A stretch of 43,501 nt of DNA. Source: Bacteroidaceae bacterium (GTDB taxonomy: Bacteria; Bacteroidota; Bacteroidia; Bacteroidales; Bacteroidaceae). The stretch lies in assembly GCA_017614465.1 (NCBI GenBank), contig JAGABW010000032.1, positions 1-43,501 on the forward strand, written 5' to 3'. Below the pieces are notes generated by a model. The model ran no database searches. It was given only the letters and a program-made list of their open reading frames with translations, and was not told the DNA's origin. The position numbers were made by a program, and so were the translations under genes. Shown here piece after piece: positions 24,704-34,038 of this stretch (the stretch's first letter is position 1; every line of letters begins with the position of its first letter).

Positions 24704-25879
24704 ATGAATAAATTAACTACAATCACATTTTGTCTTGCTTTTTCAACAAATGTATTAGCAAATAATGACAACTATGGCTTCACAACCATAAAAGAACTTC
24801 CAATTACCTCAGTAAAGAATCAAAACCGTTCTGGAACATGTTGGGCATATTCAGGACTGGGGTTCTTCGAAGCAGAACTTCTACGAATGGGTAAAGGTGA
24901 ATACGATTTATGTGAGATGTTTGTTGCACATAAAACCTACGAGGACAGAGCACAAAAAGCAATACGACTCCACGGAGATATTAGTTTTTCGGAAGGCGGA
25001 TGCTTTTATGATGTGGTTTACTGCATGAGAAACTATGGTATTATACCAGAAGAAGCAATGCCCCAACCTGGCACATTGTGCGGTGACACATTGGCAAATT
25101 TCAGAGAATTATTCACATTAGCGACAAAATACGTTACAGGAATATCTAAAGGTGATTATAAGAAATTATCACCAGCTTGGCCTAAGGGCTTAAATGGGAT
25201 ATTAGATGCATATATAGGCGAGGTTCCTACAAAGTTCATATATAACAATAAGGAATATACCCCGATATCATTCCAAAAGAGTCTTGGACTAAACATGGAC
25301 GACTATATCAATCTGACATCATATACCCACCATCCGTTTTATGAACAATTCATATTGGAAATACCTGACAACTGGCGTTGGGGAAGCAGTTATAATATAC
25401 CGATTGATGAATTGATGCAGGTTATAAGCAATGCCATTAACAAGGGATTTACGGTTGCATGGGCTTCCGACGTATCAGAAATCGGTTTTACCAGAGATGG
25501 ACTCGCAGTATATCCAGATATTGAAAGGATTAACGAAAATGAAGGCACAGATATGGATTACTGGTTAAACATGTCGGAAGCTGATAGAAAGAAGGCATTA
25601 ACCAATGAGCCACGTCCTGAAAAGCTATTCACTCAGGAAGAACGTCAAAAAGGATATGACAATTGGGAAACCACTGATGACCATGGCATGCTAATATATG
25701 GAAAAGCAAAAGATAAAGACGGGAAGGAATATTTCATGGTTAAAAACTCATGGGGAAAACGAGGCGACTATGCTGGCATATGGTATGCATCAGAGGCGTT
25801 TGTCAGAAATAAAACAATGAATATATTAGTACATAAAGATGCTATACCAAAGTCAATTGCCAATAAGCTTAAGTTATAA
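24704..25879 (+). CDS. C1-family (papain-fold) peptidase, bleomycin-hydrolase-like
   Basis: 391 aa with a signal peptide of about 19 residues (FSTNVLAN). Catalytic residues: Gln40, Cys46 (GTCWAYS), His327 (DDHGML) and Asn348 (VKNSWG). The spacing and the long insert of about 250 residues between Cys and His fit peptidase C1B (PepC/BlmH-like), as found in many Bacteroidales. These are usually aminopeptidases; the signal peptide places this one in the periplasm or on the outer membrane. Likely co-transcribed with the aminopeptidase P gene. Confidence 0.9.
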   Translation: MNKLTTITFCLAFSTNVLANNDNYGFTTIKELPITSVKNQNRSGTCWAYSGLGFFEAELLRMGKGEYDLCEMFVAHKTYEDRAQKAIRLHGDISFSEGGCFYDVVYCMRNYGIIPEEAMPQPGTLCGDTLANFRELFTLATKYVTGISKGDYKKLSPAWPKGLNGILDAYIGEVPTKFIYNNKEYTPISFQKSLGLNMDDYINLTSYTHHPFYEQFILEIPDNWRWGSSYNIPIDELMQVISNAINKGFTVAWASDVSEIGFTRDGLAVYPDIERINENEGTDMDYWLNMSEADRKKALTNEPRPEKLFTQEERQKGYDNWETTDDHGMLIYGKAKDKDGKEYFMVKNSWGKRGDYAGIWYASEAFVRNKTMNILVHKDAIPKSIANKLKL

Positions 25880-25915
25880 ATAACACAAAAGATAAAAGAT
25901 AATATTGTTATATAA

Positions 25916-25948
25916 AAAGAGGTCACATCGTTTTGATGTGACCTCTTT
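25916..25948. terminator. Bidirectional terminator between the C1 peptidase and the OmpA genes
   Basis: Perfect stem AAAGAGGTCACATC / GATGTGACCTCTTT (14 bp) with a 5-nt loop; A/T-rich flanks on both sides. Confidence 0.8.
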
Positions 25949-25968
25949 AATTATATCATTAAAATGAT

Positions 25969-26448
25969 TTACTTAAGTTCGATAACAGCACGACGGTTAA
26001 GAACGTAAGGAGTAACTTCGTTGATTCCACCAACTGCTTTAATAGTGATGTTATCACGATTTACACCAAGACGTACGAGTTCGTTAGCTGCTGCTGCTGC
26101 ACGACCTTCAGAAAGTTTTTGGTTCCATGCTGATGAACCAGTCTGGCTATCTGCAGAACCTGTAACAACAACCTTAGCACCAGTTTCCTTAGCTACAGCT
26201 GCAACTGCTTCAAGGTTGATAAGATCCTTCTGAGAGTTGATTGTAGTAGAGTTAAGATCGAAGAATACAGATGTTGCTGCTGCTGCTACAACACGTTCAG
26301 GATCTGGGCCTGGAGCTGGCTTCTTAGCAAGTTCTGCACGAAGACGAGCATTTTCAGCACGTTCCTTGTCGAGTTCTGCACGAAGTTTAGCAAGAGCTTC
26401 TTCGCTTGCAGCTGCAAGAGCATTGTATGCATCAAGTGTAACAGCCTT
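25969..26448 (-). repeat. Direct repeat, copy A (3' part of OmpA copy 1)
   Basis: 480 bp nearly identical to 27238-27717. It encodes the end of the linker and the OmpA domain of the two tandem porin genes; third-position changes are few. The 5' parts of the genes are clearly more divergent. Confidence 0.85.
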
Positions 26449-27201
26449 AGAGAATGTGCTCTTTCCAAGGTTGAATTGGAAACCAAGTTCACCAGTAAGG
26501 ATACTATTACACATTGCATTGTCTGTACCTTCAGCCTTTTCTACAGGAATATATCCACGCCATTGTTCAGTTGTTGTAGTATATGAGCAATCGAGATAGA
26601 TACCGAAGTGCTTAGTGATACGCCATGTATTCTCAATACCTACACCGAGAGCTGGTGAATAAGAGTTCTGGTTGAACACACGAATAACTCCGGCACGTGG
26701 ATATGCAATTACATTCCATACACGATTTTCGTTGTATCCACAAAGGATGTTGCTCAAGTTAAACTGAACATCACCAAAGAGACCAGCCCAATCATATGCT
26801 TCTGTTACAGGAAATACTTCATCATTTAGAGCAACGGCTCTTGGTTGGAATGGGAGTTCGTATTTTGCAGGTCCCCAGAATTCATGACATCCACAAGTGT
26901 GTGGATCAATGATTCCATTTTCCCAGTTTGCCTTAAGACGAAGTCCGAATCCAGGAGTAAACCACTTACCAATAGCTAAGTCTACACCGAAAGTCTTACC
27001 CTGATGGAATACATTCTTAGCCCAATCATGTGCTCCATAAGGATTCAAGAGTGACATATCAAAACCTGCTTGAATATACCAGTTAGACCAAAATGAATTA
27101 GTTGCTACTGTATATTTTGAAGGAGTTTCAATCTGAGATGTCTGAGCATTTGCTACAGTACCAAGACTTGCGAAAGCAAGTGCTATCAAAATCTTTTTCA
27201 T
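25969..27201 (-). CDS. OmpA-family outer-membrane protein, copy 1
   Basis: 410 aa. Signal peptide MKKILIALAFASLGTVANAQ; N-terminal beta-barrel about 30-245 (alternating Tyr/Trp/Phe strands, NFWSNW-like start and ENTWRITKHFGIYLDCSY); an Ala/Leu/Arg coiled-coil linker (about 265-293); OmpA C-domain about 300-410 (FFDLNSTTINSQKDLINLEA, NRRAVIEL). It resembles the Pgm6/7 (Omp40/41) pair of P. gingivalis, which form an abundant heterotrimer that ties the outer membrane to peptidoglycan. It is 36 bp downstream of its paralogue, and the C-terminal 159 residues differ from that copy at only four positions. Confidence 0.9.
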   Translation of the reverse strand: MKKILIALAFASLGTVANAQTSQIETPSKYTVATNSFWSNWYIQAGFDMSLLNPYGAHDWAKNVFHQGKTFGVDLAIGKWFTPGFGLRLKANWENGIIDPHTCGCHEFWGPAKYELPFQPRAVALNDEVFPVTEAYDWAGLFGDVQFNLSNILCGYNENRVWNVIAYPRAGVIRVFNQNSYSPALGVGIENTWRITKHFGIYLDCSYTTTTEQWRGYIPVEKAEGTDNAMCNSILTGELGFQFNLGKSTFSKAVTLDAYNALAAASEEALAKLRAELDKERAENARLRAELAKKPAPGPDPERVVAAAATSVFFDLNSTTINSQKDLINLEAVAAVAKETGAKVVVTGSADSQTGSSAWNQKLSEGRAAAAANELVRLGVNRDNITIKAVGGINEVTPYVLNRRAVIELK

Positions 27202-27237
27202 AATATAAGTCCTTATTTTTAGTTATTTAATTCAATA

Positions 27238-27717
27238 TTATTTGAGTTCGATAACTGCACGACGGTTAAGAACGTAAGGAGTAACTTCGTTGATTCCACC
27301 AACTGCCTTAATAGTGATGTTATCACGATTTACACCAAGTCGAACAAGTTCGTTTGCTGCAGCAGCTGCACGACCTTCAGAAAGTTTTTGGTTCCATGCT
27401 GATGAACCAGTCTGGCTATCTGCAGAACCTGTTACAATAACCTTAGCACCAGTTTCCTTAGCTACAGCTGCAACTGCTTCAAGGTTGATAAGATCCTTTT
27501 GAGAGTTGATTGTAGTAGAGTTAAGATCGAAGAATACAGATGTTGCTGCTGATGCTACAACACGTTCAGGAGCTGGACCTGGAGCTGGCTTCTTAGCGAG
27601 TTCTGCACGAAGACGAGCGTTTTCAGCACGTTCCTTGTCGAGTTCTGCACGAAGCTTAGCAAGAGCCTCTTCGCTTGCTGCTGCAAGAGCATTGTATGCT
27701 TCAAGTGTAACAGCCTT
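27238..27717 (-). repeat. Direct repeat, copy B (3' part of OmpA copy 2)
   Basis: Partner of 25969-26448 at a distance of 1269 bp. Long direct repeats of this kind can recombine or undergo gene conversion. Confidence 0.85.
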
Positions 27718-28461
27718 AGAGAATGTGCTCTTTCCGAGGTTAACCTGGAATCCGAGTTCACCTGTGAGGTAACCATTACATCTACCATTGTCATTTCCGT
27801 TATATGTTTCATATTCTGACACATATGATTCATATTCACGCCATTGACGAGTAGTCATTGTATAAGTGAAATCCATGAAGATTCCGAAACGCTTAGTTAT
27901 TTTCCATGTATTCTCGATACCTACACCAAGAGCTGGTGAATAAGAGTTGTAATCGAATACACGAACAACACCTGCACGTGGATATGCGATGAGGTTCCAT
28001 ACACGATTTTCATTGTATCCGCAGAACAAATTGCTTAAGTTGAATGTTACATCACCAAATAATCCAGCCCAATCAATTGGTTCAGCACTATAATTAACTC
28101 TACCTTCTTGAGAAGCTTTAACTGTAAATGGTCCCCAGAAATCATGACAATCACATGTATGTGGATCTATGATACCATTTTCCCAGTTAGCTTTGAAGCG
28201 AAGTCCGATTCCTGGAGTAAACCATTTACCGGCTGCGATATTCACACCAAATGTTTTTCCTTGGTGGAATACATTCTTGGCCCAATCCTTTGCACCATAA
28301 GGATTCATAAGTGACATATCAAAACTACCTTGAACGTACCAGTTTGAGAAAAATGAATTTGTAGCAACTGTGTACTTTGAAGGAGTTTCGACACTTTTAT
28401 TCTGTGCAAATGCTACAGAACTAAGACTTGCGAATGCAAGTGCAATCAAAATCTTTTTCAT
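27238..28461 (-). CDS. OmpA-family outer-membrane protein, copy 2
   Basis: 407 aa, paralogue of the neighbour. Signal peptide MKKILIALAFASLSSVAFAQ; same barrel layout with differing loops (for example YSAEPIDWAGLFGDV; a loop of about 20 residues rich in Glu, Tyr and Asn after QWREY), the same coiled-coil linker and OmpA domain. It is the first gene from the promoter at 28573-28602, so both copies are probably co-transcribed, and the protein likely pairs with copy 1 in a heterotrimer as known for Omp40/41. The difference in the loops suggests different exposure to hosts or phages. Confidence 0.9.
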   Translation of the reverse strand: MKKILIALAFASLSSVAFAQNKSVETPSKYTVATNSFFSNWYVQGSFDMSLMNPYGAKDWAKNVFHQGKTFGVNIAAGKWFTPGIGLRFKANWENGIIDPHTCDCHDFWGPFTVKASQEGRVNYSAEPIDWAGLFGDVTFNLSNLFCGYNENRVWNLIAYPRAGVVRVFDYNSYSPALGVGIENTWKITKRFGIFMDFTYTMTTRQWREYESYVSEYETYNGNDNGRCNGYLTGELGFQVNLGKSTFSKAVTLEAYNALAAASEEALAKLRAELDKERAENARLRAELAKKPAPGPAPERVVASAATSVFFDLNSTTINSQKDLINLEAVAAVAKETGAKVIVTGSADSQTGSSAWNQKLSEGRAAAAANELVRLGVNRDNITIKAVGGINEVTPYVLNRRAVIELK

Positions 28462-28572
28462 AAATACTTTTAATTAAAAATTATAATCTTGTTATTGTTT
28501 ATATTCTCATCTTTTATACATTTCATCATCTGACTCGTGCCCAAAAAGCGCAATAAGCCAATATTTCAATTG

Positions 28573-28602
28573 CAAAATTAGTATTTTTCCGTAATAAACA
28601 AA
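28573..28602 (-). promoter_or_regulatory. Promoter of the OmpA pair
   Basis: Minus strand TTTG (28599-28602), 18 nt, TAATTTTG (28573-28580). Leader of about 105 nt. Confidence 0.55.
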
Positions 28603-28703
28603 CATAAACGCAAAAAAAATGCATCTTTTTTTAACATTTCACTTGTTTTTTTATATATTTGAGCAGTAAAACAGTCAATTAAGGCATATTTATTGCATAA
28701 AAA

Positions 28704-30539
28704 TTATTTAATTCTAAATAGTTTGTCAATTTCAGAATCATCTACATTTGTAAACACGACATCACCATCTGGTGTATAACGCGGAGAAGGCAGGTCGAAC
28801 AACTGTCCTAAAAGCAGACGTGTTTCTTCATCTGAAAGAACTTGACCATATGGAATAGCTACTGCTTTTGCCATTGTCAGAGCAATATTCCGGTGTACTA
28901 TTTCTTTAACATTGGTTTCTGTATCAACTGAGACTGCAAGTAAATCATGAAGTAATTTTACTGGATTTGCAGTATCAATACCCGAAGGCACGCCATTAAT
29001 ACTATACGAACCATTTCCAAGATTTGTCAGTTCAAAACCTATATATTCAAGATCTTCGATTATATTATCAAGTACCAATTGTTCTGTAGGAGTAAACTGA
29101 ATTAGTTCAGGGAACAATGTTCTTTGGGAAGCCCCTTGATGTTGGAAGAGGTTATCCATATATTGTTCGTACAAGACTTTAACATGGGCCTTATATTGAT
29201 CTATCAGCAACAATCCGCTTTTATCAGGCATTACTAAATATTGTCCTTTGTATTGAAAGAAAGGTACAGTCAAATCTGGTCGATATGATTCGCCTGATGA
29301 CACATGTGTATCAAAATCTGAATTATCCCACAAAGATGTTTGTTGATTCTGTTCCATTGAGACATTAGCATCTTCATATAATGAAGACCAATTCTGTGGG
29401 ACTGATGCACAATTATCACGATTATTATATGTAAACGGATTATAGTTGGTACTTGCTATTTTTGGTTGTTGAGGATATGTACGATTATTTGTATCCATTA
29501 TAGGAATATCGGGACGATCCTCGGTATCAAAATCGATCATCGGAGTATTGGCATACCTACCAAGCGATTCTTTTACCACAGCGTGAATAACCTGCCATAT
29601 ATCCTGTTCGTTATCGAATTTGATTTCAGTTTTAGTAGGATGAACATTTACATCAATTGAGGATGGATTTACAGCAAGATAGATAAAGAACAATGGTTGT
29701 TCGCCCGCTGGTATAAGATTTTCATAAGCATGAACCACTGCACTTCTAAAATATGGATGATTCATATATCGTCCATTTACAAAGAAGAACTGATGTGCTC
29801 CCCTTTTACGTGCAGACTGTGGTTGACCAATGTATCCCGTAATTGACACCAAAGATGTTTCAACCTCAACAGGAACTAAATCTGCATCAAACTTACGTCC
29901 TATCACATTTATGATGCGTTGGCGCAAAGAACTGGCATTAAGATTATATATATCTACATTGTTATTGGTCAATTTAAATGATATATCAGGATGTGTCAGT
30001 ACTATACGTTCAAACTCTGTGATAATATTAGATAATTCGGTTTGATTTGATTTTAGGAATTTGCGTCGTGCAGGTACATTAAAAAAGAGATTACGTACAG
30101 CAAAGTTACTACCTACAGGACAAGTTGTAGGTTCTTGAGCCTCTACTTTTGAGCCTGAGATTTGAATCATACATCCCAAATCATCTTCAGGACGACGTGT
30201 ACGCAATTCAACTTGAGCCACTGCAGCAATTGAAGCTAAAGCCTCACCACGGAATCCCATTGTTGTCAATGAGAACAAATCAGTAGCTGTTTGTATTTTT
30301 GAGGTAGCATGACGCTCAAAGGCAAGACGGGCATCTGTTTCAGACATACCCTTACCATTATCTATCACCTGAACACACGTCCTTCCTCCATCAGTTATCA
30401 ACACCTGTATGGAAGTGGCGCCAGCATCAACAGAATTCTCAACTAATTCTTTTACGATTGAAGCCGGTCTTTGTACAACCTCACCAGCAGCAATTTGATT
30501 TGCCACCGAATCAGGGAGTAAATGTATGATATCTTGCAT
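28704..30539 (-). CDS. mutL: DNA mismatch repair protein MutL
   Basis: 611 aa. GHL ATPase motifs: NQIAAGEVVQRPASIVKELV (14-33), DNGKGM (60-65), GFRGEALASI (95-104). The C-terminal dimerisation domain begins near 430. The place of the endonuclease motif (DQHA-x2-E-x4-E) reads DQYKAHVKVLYE at 447-458: the first Asp-Gln and the last Glu remain, but the His, Ala and middle Glu are changed. MutL couples MutS mismatch recognition to strand removal. It is the last gene of the block from guaB or from the PPIases and follows the 97-residue protein after 70 bp. Confidence 0.94.
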   Translation of the reverse strand: MQDIIHLLPDSVANQIAAGEVVQRPASIVKELVENSVDAGATSIQVLITDGGRTCVQVIDNGKGMSETDARLAFERHATSKIQTATDLFSLTTMGFRGEALASIAAVAQVELRTRRPEDDLGCMIQISGSKVEAQEPTTCPVGSNFAVRNLFFNVPARRKFLKSNQTELSNIITEFERIVLTHPDISFKLTNNNVDIYNLNASSLRQRIINVIGRKFDADLVPVEVETSLVSITGYIGQPQSARKRGAHQFFFVNGRYMNHPYFRSAVVHAYENLIPAGEQPLFFIYLAVNPSSIDVNVHPTKTEIKFDNEQDIWQVIHAVVKESLGRYANTPMIDFDTEDRPDIPIMDTNNRTYPQQPKIASTNYNPFTYNNRDNCASVPQNWSSLYEDANVSMEQNQQTSLWDNSDFDTHVSSGESYRPDLTVPFFQYKGQYLVMPDKSGLLLIDQYKAHVKVLYEQYMDNLFQHQGASQRTLFPELIQFTPTEQLVLDNIIEDLEYIGFELTNLGNGSYSINGVPSGIDTANPVKLLHDLLAVSVDTETNVKEIVHRNIALTMAKAVAIPYGQVLSDEETRLLLGQLFDLPSPRYTPDGDVVFTNVDDSEIDKLFRIK

Positions 30540-30609
30540 TTATTGAATTATGATTTTGTTATATTCATCAATTAATATTCATCACCATTATAGTGTAATA
30601 TCTATAATT

Positions 30610-30903
30610 TCAAAACAAAACTCCAGTATATAGATATCTAAGTAAAATAAGCAGTACTACAATAATCATTATAATTATACCGGAAGCAAGTGGTTTTCGT
30701 CCACTTTCCTTTCTTCTCTTAAGATGTTTGGTAGCACCAACAAATTTTCCCCTTATATCTTCTGGATCGAAGTCCTTTTCGGGTATGAGACCAAGATCGC
30801 GTTTTGCTTTTTCTTCGATCTTTTGCAGCTTTTCTTTTCGAGGGTCATAATATATGTAATTATGACGGAATCCTCTTGGTTGTTTTACTGTAAATAATCC
30901 CAT
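30610..30903 (-). CDS. Small tail-anchored protein of unknown function
   Basis: 97 aa. A basic soluble part (YYDPRKEKLQKIEEKAKRDL; about residues 18-37) and a single C-terminal membrane helix at about 75-93 (GIIIMIIVVLLILLRYLY). I know no function; similar proteins occur between the OstA-like gene and mutL in Bacteroidales. The start overlaps the stop of the OstA-like gene by one base (TAATG), a sign of coupled translation, so an envelope-related role is more likely than a repair role. Confidence 0.8.
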   Translation of the reverse strand: MGLFTVKQPRGFRHNYIYYDPRKEKLQKIEEKAKRDLGLIPEKDFDPEDIRGKFVGATKHLKRRKESGRKPLASGIIIMIIVVLLILLRYLYTGVLF

Positions 30904-32552
30904 TATTGTTTCTTTATTTTATTTAGTTTTTGGATTGGAGCAACACGTGTTTCTGTTTTTTTCAACATATTATTTGCGTTTTTTCCTCTCCATTCAAAAA
31001 TATCATCTTTATCAGTAGGTCGTATATAGTCAAACCACGCAAATCCATTCAAGTACCTTTTATCCTCGGGTACTTTCATAGCCGGATACATGGTTCCGGT
31101 TGCAGCCGGCATCCATATTTTCTTGACTTTTTTGTTTTCCATATACAAGCGCAATTCAGATGTTTCGGTATAATTCATACCGATTCTATTACCATCTTTC
31201 TCATCGAAAAAGTATGTCACATAAACATTTCCGTGGGCTTCATTGTGTTCTATCTCACCATTTCTGAAATAGCACATCATTTCTTTAGCTGACACTTGAT
31301 TATATGACACAGAATCCAACTTCTCGATTGTCATTGCTTGTCTTAGGATATGTACCCAGTCCACAGTACTATCGTTATTATACACACGGATTTCCTCGCC
31401 AAATATCTGTTGCTGTTCATTCCACAAGATTGGTTGTCCGTAAAGATATGTACAAGAATCTGGAGATACAGCTACAAGAGAATCACAAACAGCCTGCACA
31501 TCATTTCTAAACATACGCACATGCTTATATGCATGAATATTACGATACACAGAGTCCGTATTATGATTATACGAATACATACGCAATGTATCTCCATGTA
31601 CATAGATTGTGTCAGGCGAAGAATATTCCATCACTACAGCCCGACCTGTTGCCATTGCATTACCAGTCAAGTCCTCATATCTGCAATAATCACCTTTTAG
31701 TGTACATTTATTCTCGTCATCAGTGATTATAACGTTTCCAAATCCTTCACTGATTCCAGTTGTTTTATCATAATGCAAACTATCGCCTATTATTTTTCTC
31801 ATATCTTTGATAATATATGAGCGGTCTAACAAATAAGCCTTTGCTTGCTTTGTATTATATACACCATTCTCACCATAGACAAACGTTCCATCACTTGTAG
31901 TAATATTGGTAGATGATACGATTTTTGCCATTTCGGTATTAGTATAGTAATACAATTTATCTGAGACAAGATTAAATTTGGGGTTAGTTAGCTCGACATT
32001 ATCAGTAAAATATGCCTCATGAGTAGCAGGAGTATATTGTCCCCATTGTGATTTCAATACATTCTCACCATCATATAAAGTACCTCCATCAAGATACATA
32101 CCTACCCCATATGCACGATCATAATCCAACTTATCTGTGGTTAGTTTTGATTTTTTATGTATCAGAACCACATGACCTCGTGCATGAGCTTGCATACCAT
32201 ATCCATCATAGAAAAGTGAATCCCCTGTTAATTTAAGTGTGTCGCCCTGAATCATCTTCACATGCCCGTAAGCATCAAAGGAATTATCTTCGCGATAGTA
32301 TCTGGCACTATCACAATCAAGATAAATACCATCATGACTTAGTTTCACATGTCCCACAAGAATCTCAGCGCGTGAATCACGTAATGTCTTATAAAGCAAG
32401 TCGGCGTGTATGAGATGAATTCGAGAGTCGGTGCGTCTTCCGCGTCCATTTTTCTGTGCCATAACAGGTAAGCACAAAAAAAGGGAAAGGATACTCACAA
32501 GGAGCACCTTACACCTTATTATATATATAGCATTGATATTACTATTCAGCAC
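30903..32552 (-). CDS. OstA-like outer-membrane biogenesis protein
   Basis: 549 aa. Signal peptide around CKVLLVSILSLFLCLPVMAQ. The start is GTG at 32550-32552 (no in-frame ATG before a stop); an internal GTG 15 codons on is also possible. The body consists of repeated short beta strands of the type GDSLFYDGYGMQAHARGHVV / GDSLHYDKTTGISEGFGNVI, the jellyroll fold of OstA/LptA proteins, over about residues 40-400. Such proteins bridge lipopolysaccharide between membranes; in Bacteroidetes this longer form is usually near PpiC-type isomerases, as here. Whether it replaces LptA or LptC is inferred. Confidence 0.85.
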   Translation of the reverse strand: MLNSNINAIYIIRCKVLLVSILSLFLCLPVMAQKNGRGRRTDSRIHLIHADLLYKTLRDSRAEILVGHVKLSHDGIYLDCDSARYYREDNSFDAYGHVKMIQGDTLKLTGDSLFYDGYGMQAHARGHVVLIHKKSKLTTDKLDYDRAYGVGMYLDGGTLYDGENVLKSQWGQYTPATHEAYFTDNVELTNPKFNLVSDKLYYYTNTEMAKIVSSTNITTSDGTFVYGENGVYNTKQAKAYLLDRSYIIKDMRKIIGDSLHYDKTTGISEGFGNVIITDDENKCTLKGDYCRYEDLTGNAMATGRAVVMEYSSPDTIYVHGDTLRMYSYNHNTDSVYRNIHAYKHVRMFRNDVQAVCDSLVAVSPDSCTYLYGQPILWNEQQQIFGEEIRVYNNDSTVDWVHILRQAMTIEKLDSVSYNQVSAKEMMCYFRNGEIEHNEAHGNVYVTYFFDEKDGNRIGMNYTETSELRLYMENKKVKKIWMPAATGTMYPAMKVPEDKRYLNGFAWFDYIRPTDKDDIFEWRGKNANNMLKKTETRVAPIQKLNKIKKQ

Positions 32553-32605
32553 ACTAATGATAATTTACAAAATTCAGGGTTATATACTATAAGAAGTAAA
32601 AGAAG

Positions 32606-33991
32606 TTATTCTTTTATCCATCCTGGATATTGGAATTCACAATTCTGCCATCCATCGTTGATTCTCACATAAGTTGTTTTTTGCTTATCACGAATCCACT
32701 TATCAATAAGTTCTGCGCTACGACGTGAAATTACAACCTGCTGCATCAATTGGAAATCTTCTTTTAAAGTAGCTCTGTGACCATTTACTCTATTTTTCAA
32801 TCTTACAGCAGCCACAACTTCCTTACCTTTATTGTTAATCATAATAAAAGGTTTAGAGATTTCTCCGATCTGCATGTTAGCAACGGCTCTGGCAATCTCA
32901 GGTGGGAGTTCTTTCATTTCAAACTTAGAAGTACCGTAATTCTCACTTTCCTCATTCTGGATATAATTATTAACCAATATTCCGTAATTGTTTCGGCTTT
33001 CCTTATCATCAGAAATCATTGGCAACTTTTCTTCAAAAGAATATTCGCCTCTTCTTATCTCATCACAAACAGAATCAACAAACAATATACATTTTTCGAT
33101 TGCCTGATCTGTCACACGTGGTTTTCTCAAAATGTGACGGCAATTAATCTTATCTCCACGTTTTTCAATTAACTGCACAATATGAAATCCATATTCAGAT
33201 TCAAAGATCTTACTAACAGTCTTATCATCGTTCAAATTAAATGCCACAGATGAAAATTCAGGAACCAATTCCATTCGTCCTTTAAAACCGAGTTCACCAC
33301 CACGTGCTGCACTACCATCATCCTGTGAATACATCACAGCCAATGTAGAGAAGCGGTCTTTTCCAGAGTTTACACGTTCAGTATAATTTCTCAAATCATT
33401 TTTCACTCTGTCTATTTCCTCTTGAGAGACTTCTGGTTGACGAACCAAAATCTGTACTTCGACTTGTGTTGGCACAAATGGGACACTATCTTCAGGTACA
33501 TTCTTAAAGAATTCCTTTACCTGTGCAGGTGTGACCTTAACTTTACTCATTAAAGATCTTTGTACACTCTTAACCAGGAGATCTTTCTTTTCTGTTTCAT
33601 ATAACTGTTCTCTAATTTGCGATGTTGACTTTCTGAAATACTCCTCCATCTTTTCCTTAGAACCGATATTCTCGATAAAGAATTCTATACGAGCATCAAC
33701 ATTCGCAAAGATTTCGCTATCAGTTACTTGAACTGAGTCTAATGATGCTTGATGAAGAAATAGTTTCTGAACTGCCATTTGTTCTGGAATAAAACAATAT
33801 GGGTCATTATTAAATCGATGCCCCTGAGCTCGTGCTTCAAGTATTCCTTGTTCTACTTCTGATCTATATATAGCATCATCACCGACAACCCATACAACTT
33901 CATCTATAACATTTTTGTTTGATTGGGCTTTCATCATCAAACTATTTACAGAAGCCAATATGCAGCATGCAAAAAAGAGGATTCTTCTCAT
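32606..33991 (-). CDS. SurA/PpiC-type peptidyl-prolyl isomerase
   Basis: 461 aa. Signal peptide to about residue 22 (MMKAQ). A SurA-like N-terminal helical chaperone region (VGDDAIYRSEVEQGI, 36-50), then PPIC rotamase-type domains: one with the SAARGGELGF motif and YGFHIVQLIEKR, and a second, more divergent one. These periplasmic chaperones help outer-membrane proteins fold. It precedes the OstA-like gene by 53 bp and follows another PPIase by 47 bp. Confidence 0.88.
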   Translation of the reverse strand: MRRILFFACCILASVNSLMMKAQSNKNVIDEVVWVVGDDAIYRSEVEQGILEARAQGHRFNNDPYCFIPEQMAVQKLFLHQASLDSVQVTDSEIFANVDARIEFFIENIGSKEKMEEYFRKSTSQIREQLYETEKKDLLVKSVQRSLMSKVKVTPAQVKEFFKNVPEDSVPFVPTQVEVQILVRQPEVSQEEIDRVKNDLRNYTERVNSGKDRFSTLAVMYSQDDGSAARGGELGFKGRMELVPEFSSVAFNLNDDKTVSKIFESEYGFHIVQLIEKRGDKINCRHILRKPRVTDQAIEKCILFVDSVCDEIRRGEYSFEEKLPMISDDKESRNNYGILVNNYIQNEESENYGTSKFEMKELPPEIARAVANMQIGEISKPFIMINNKGKEVVAAVRLKNRVNGHRATLKEDFQLMQQVVISRRSAELIDKWIRDKQKTTYVRINDGWQNCEFQYPGWIKE

Positions 33992-34038
33992 ATTTACTAT
34001 TACTTTATTAATTATATTTAAGAACCATAAATATCACA

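Noticed and set aside
28654-28661. Plus-strand TATATTTG between the OmpA and mutL genes
   Set aside because: No TTG at the usual distance and no plus-strand gene follows.
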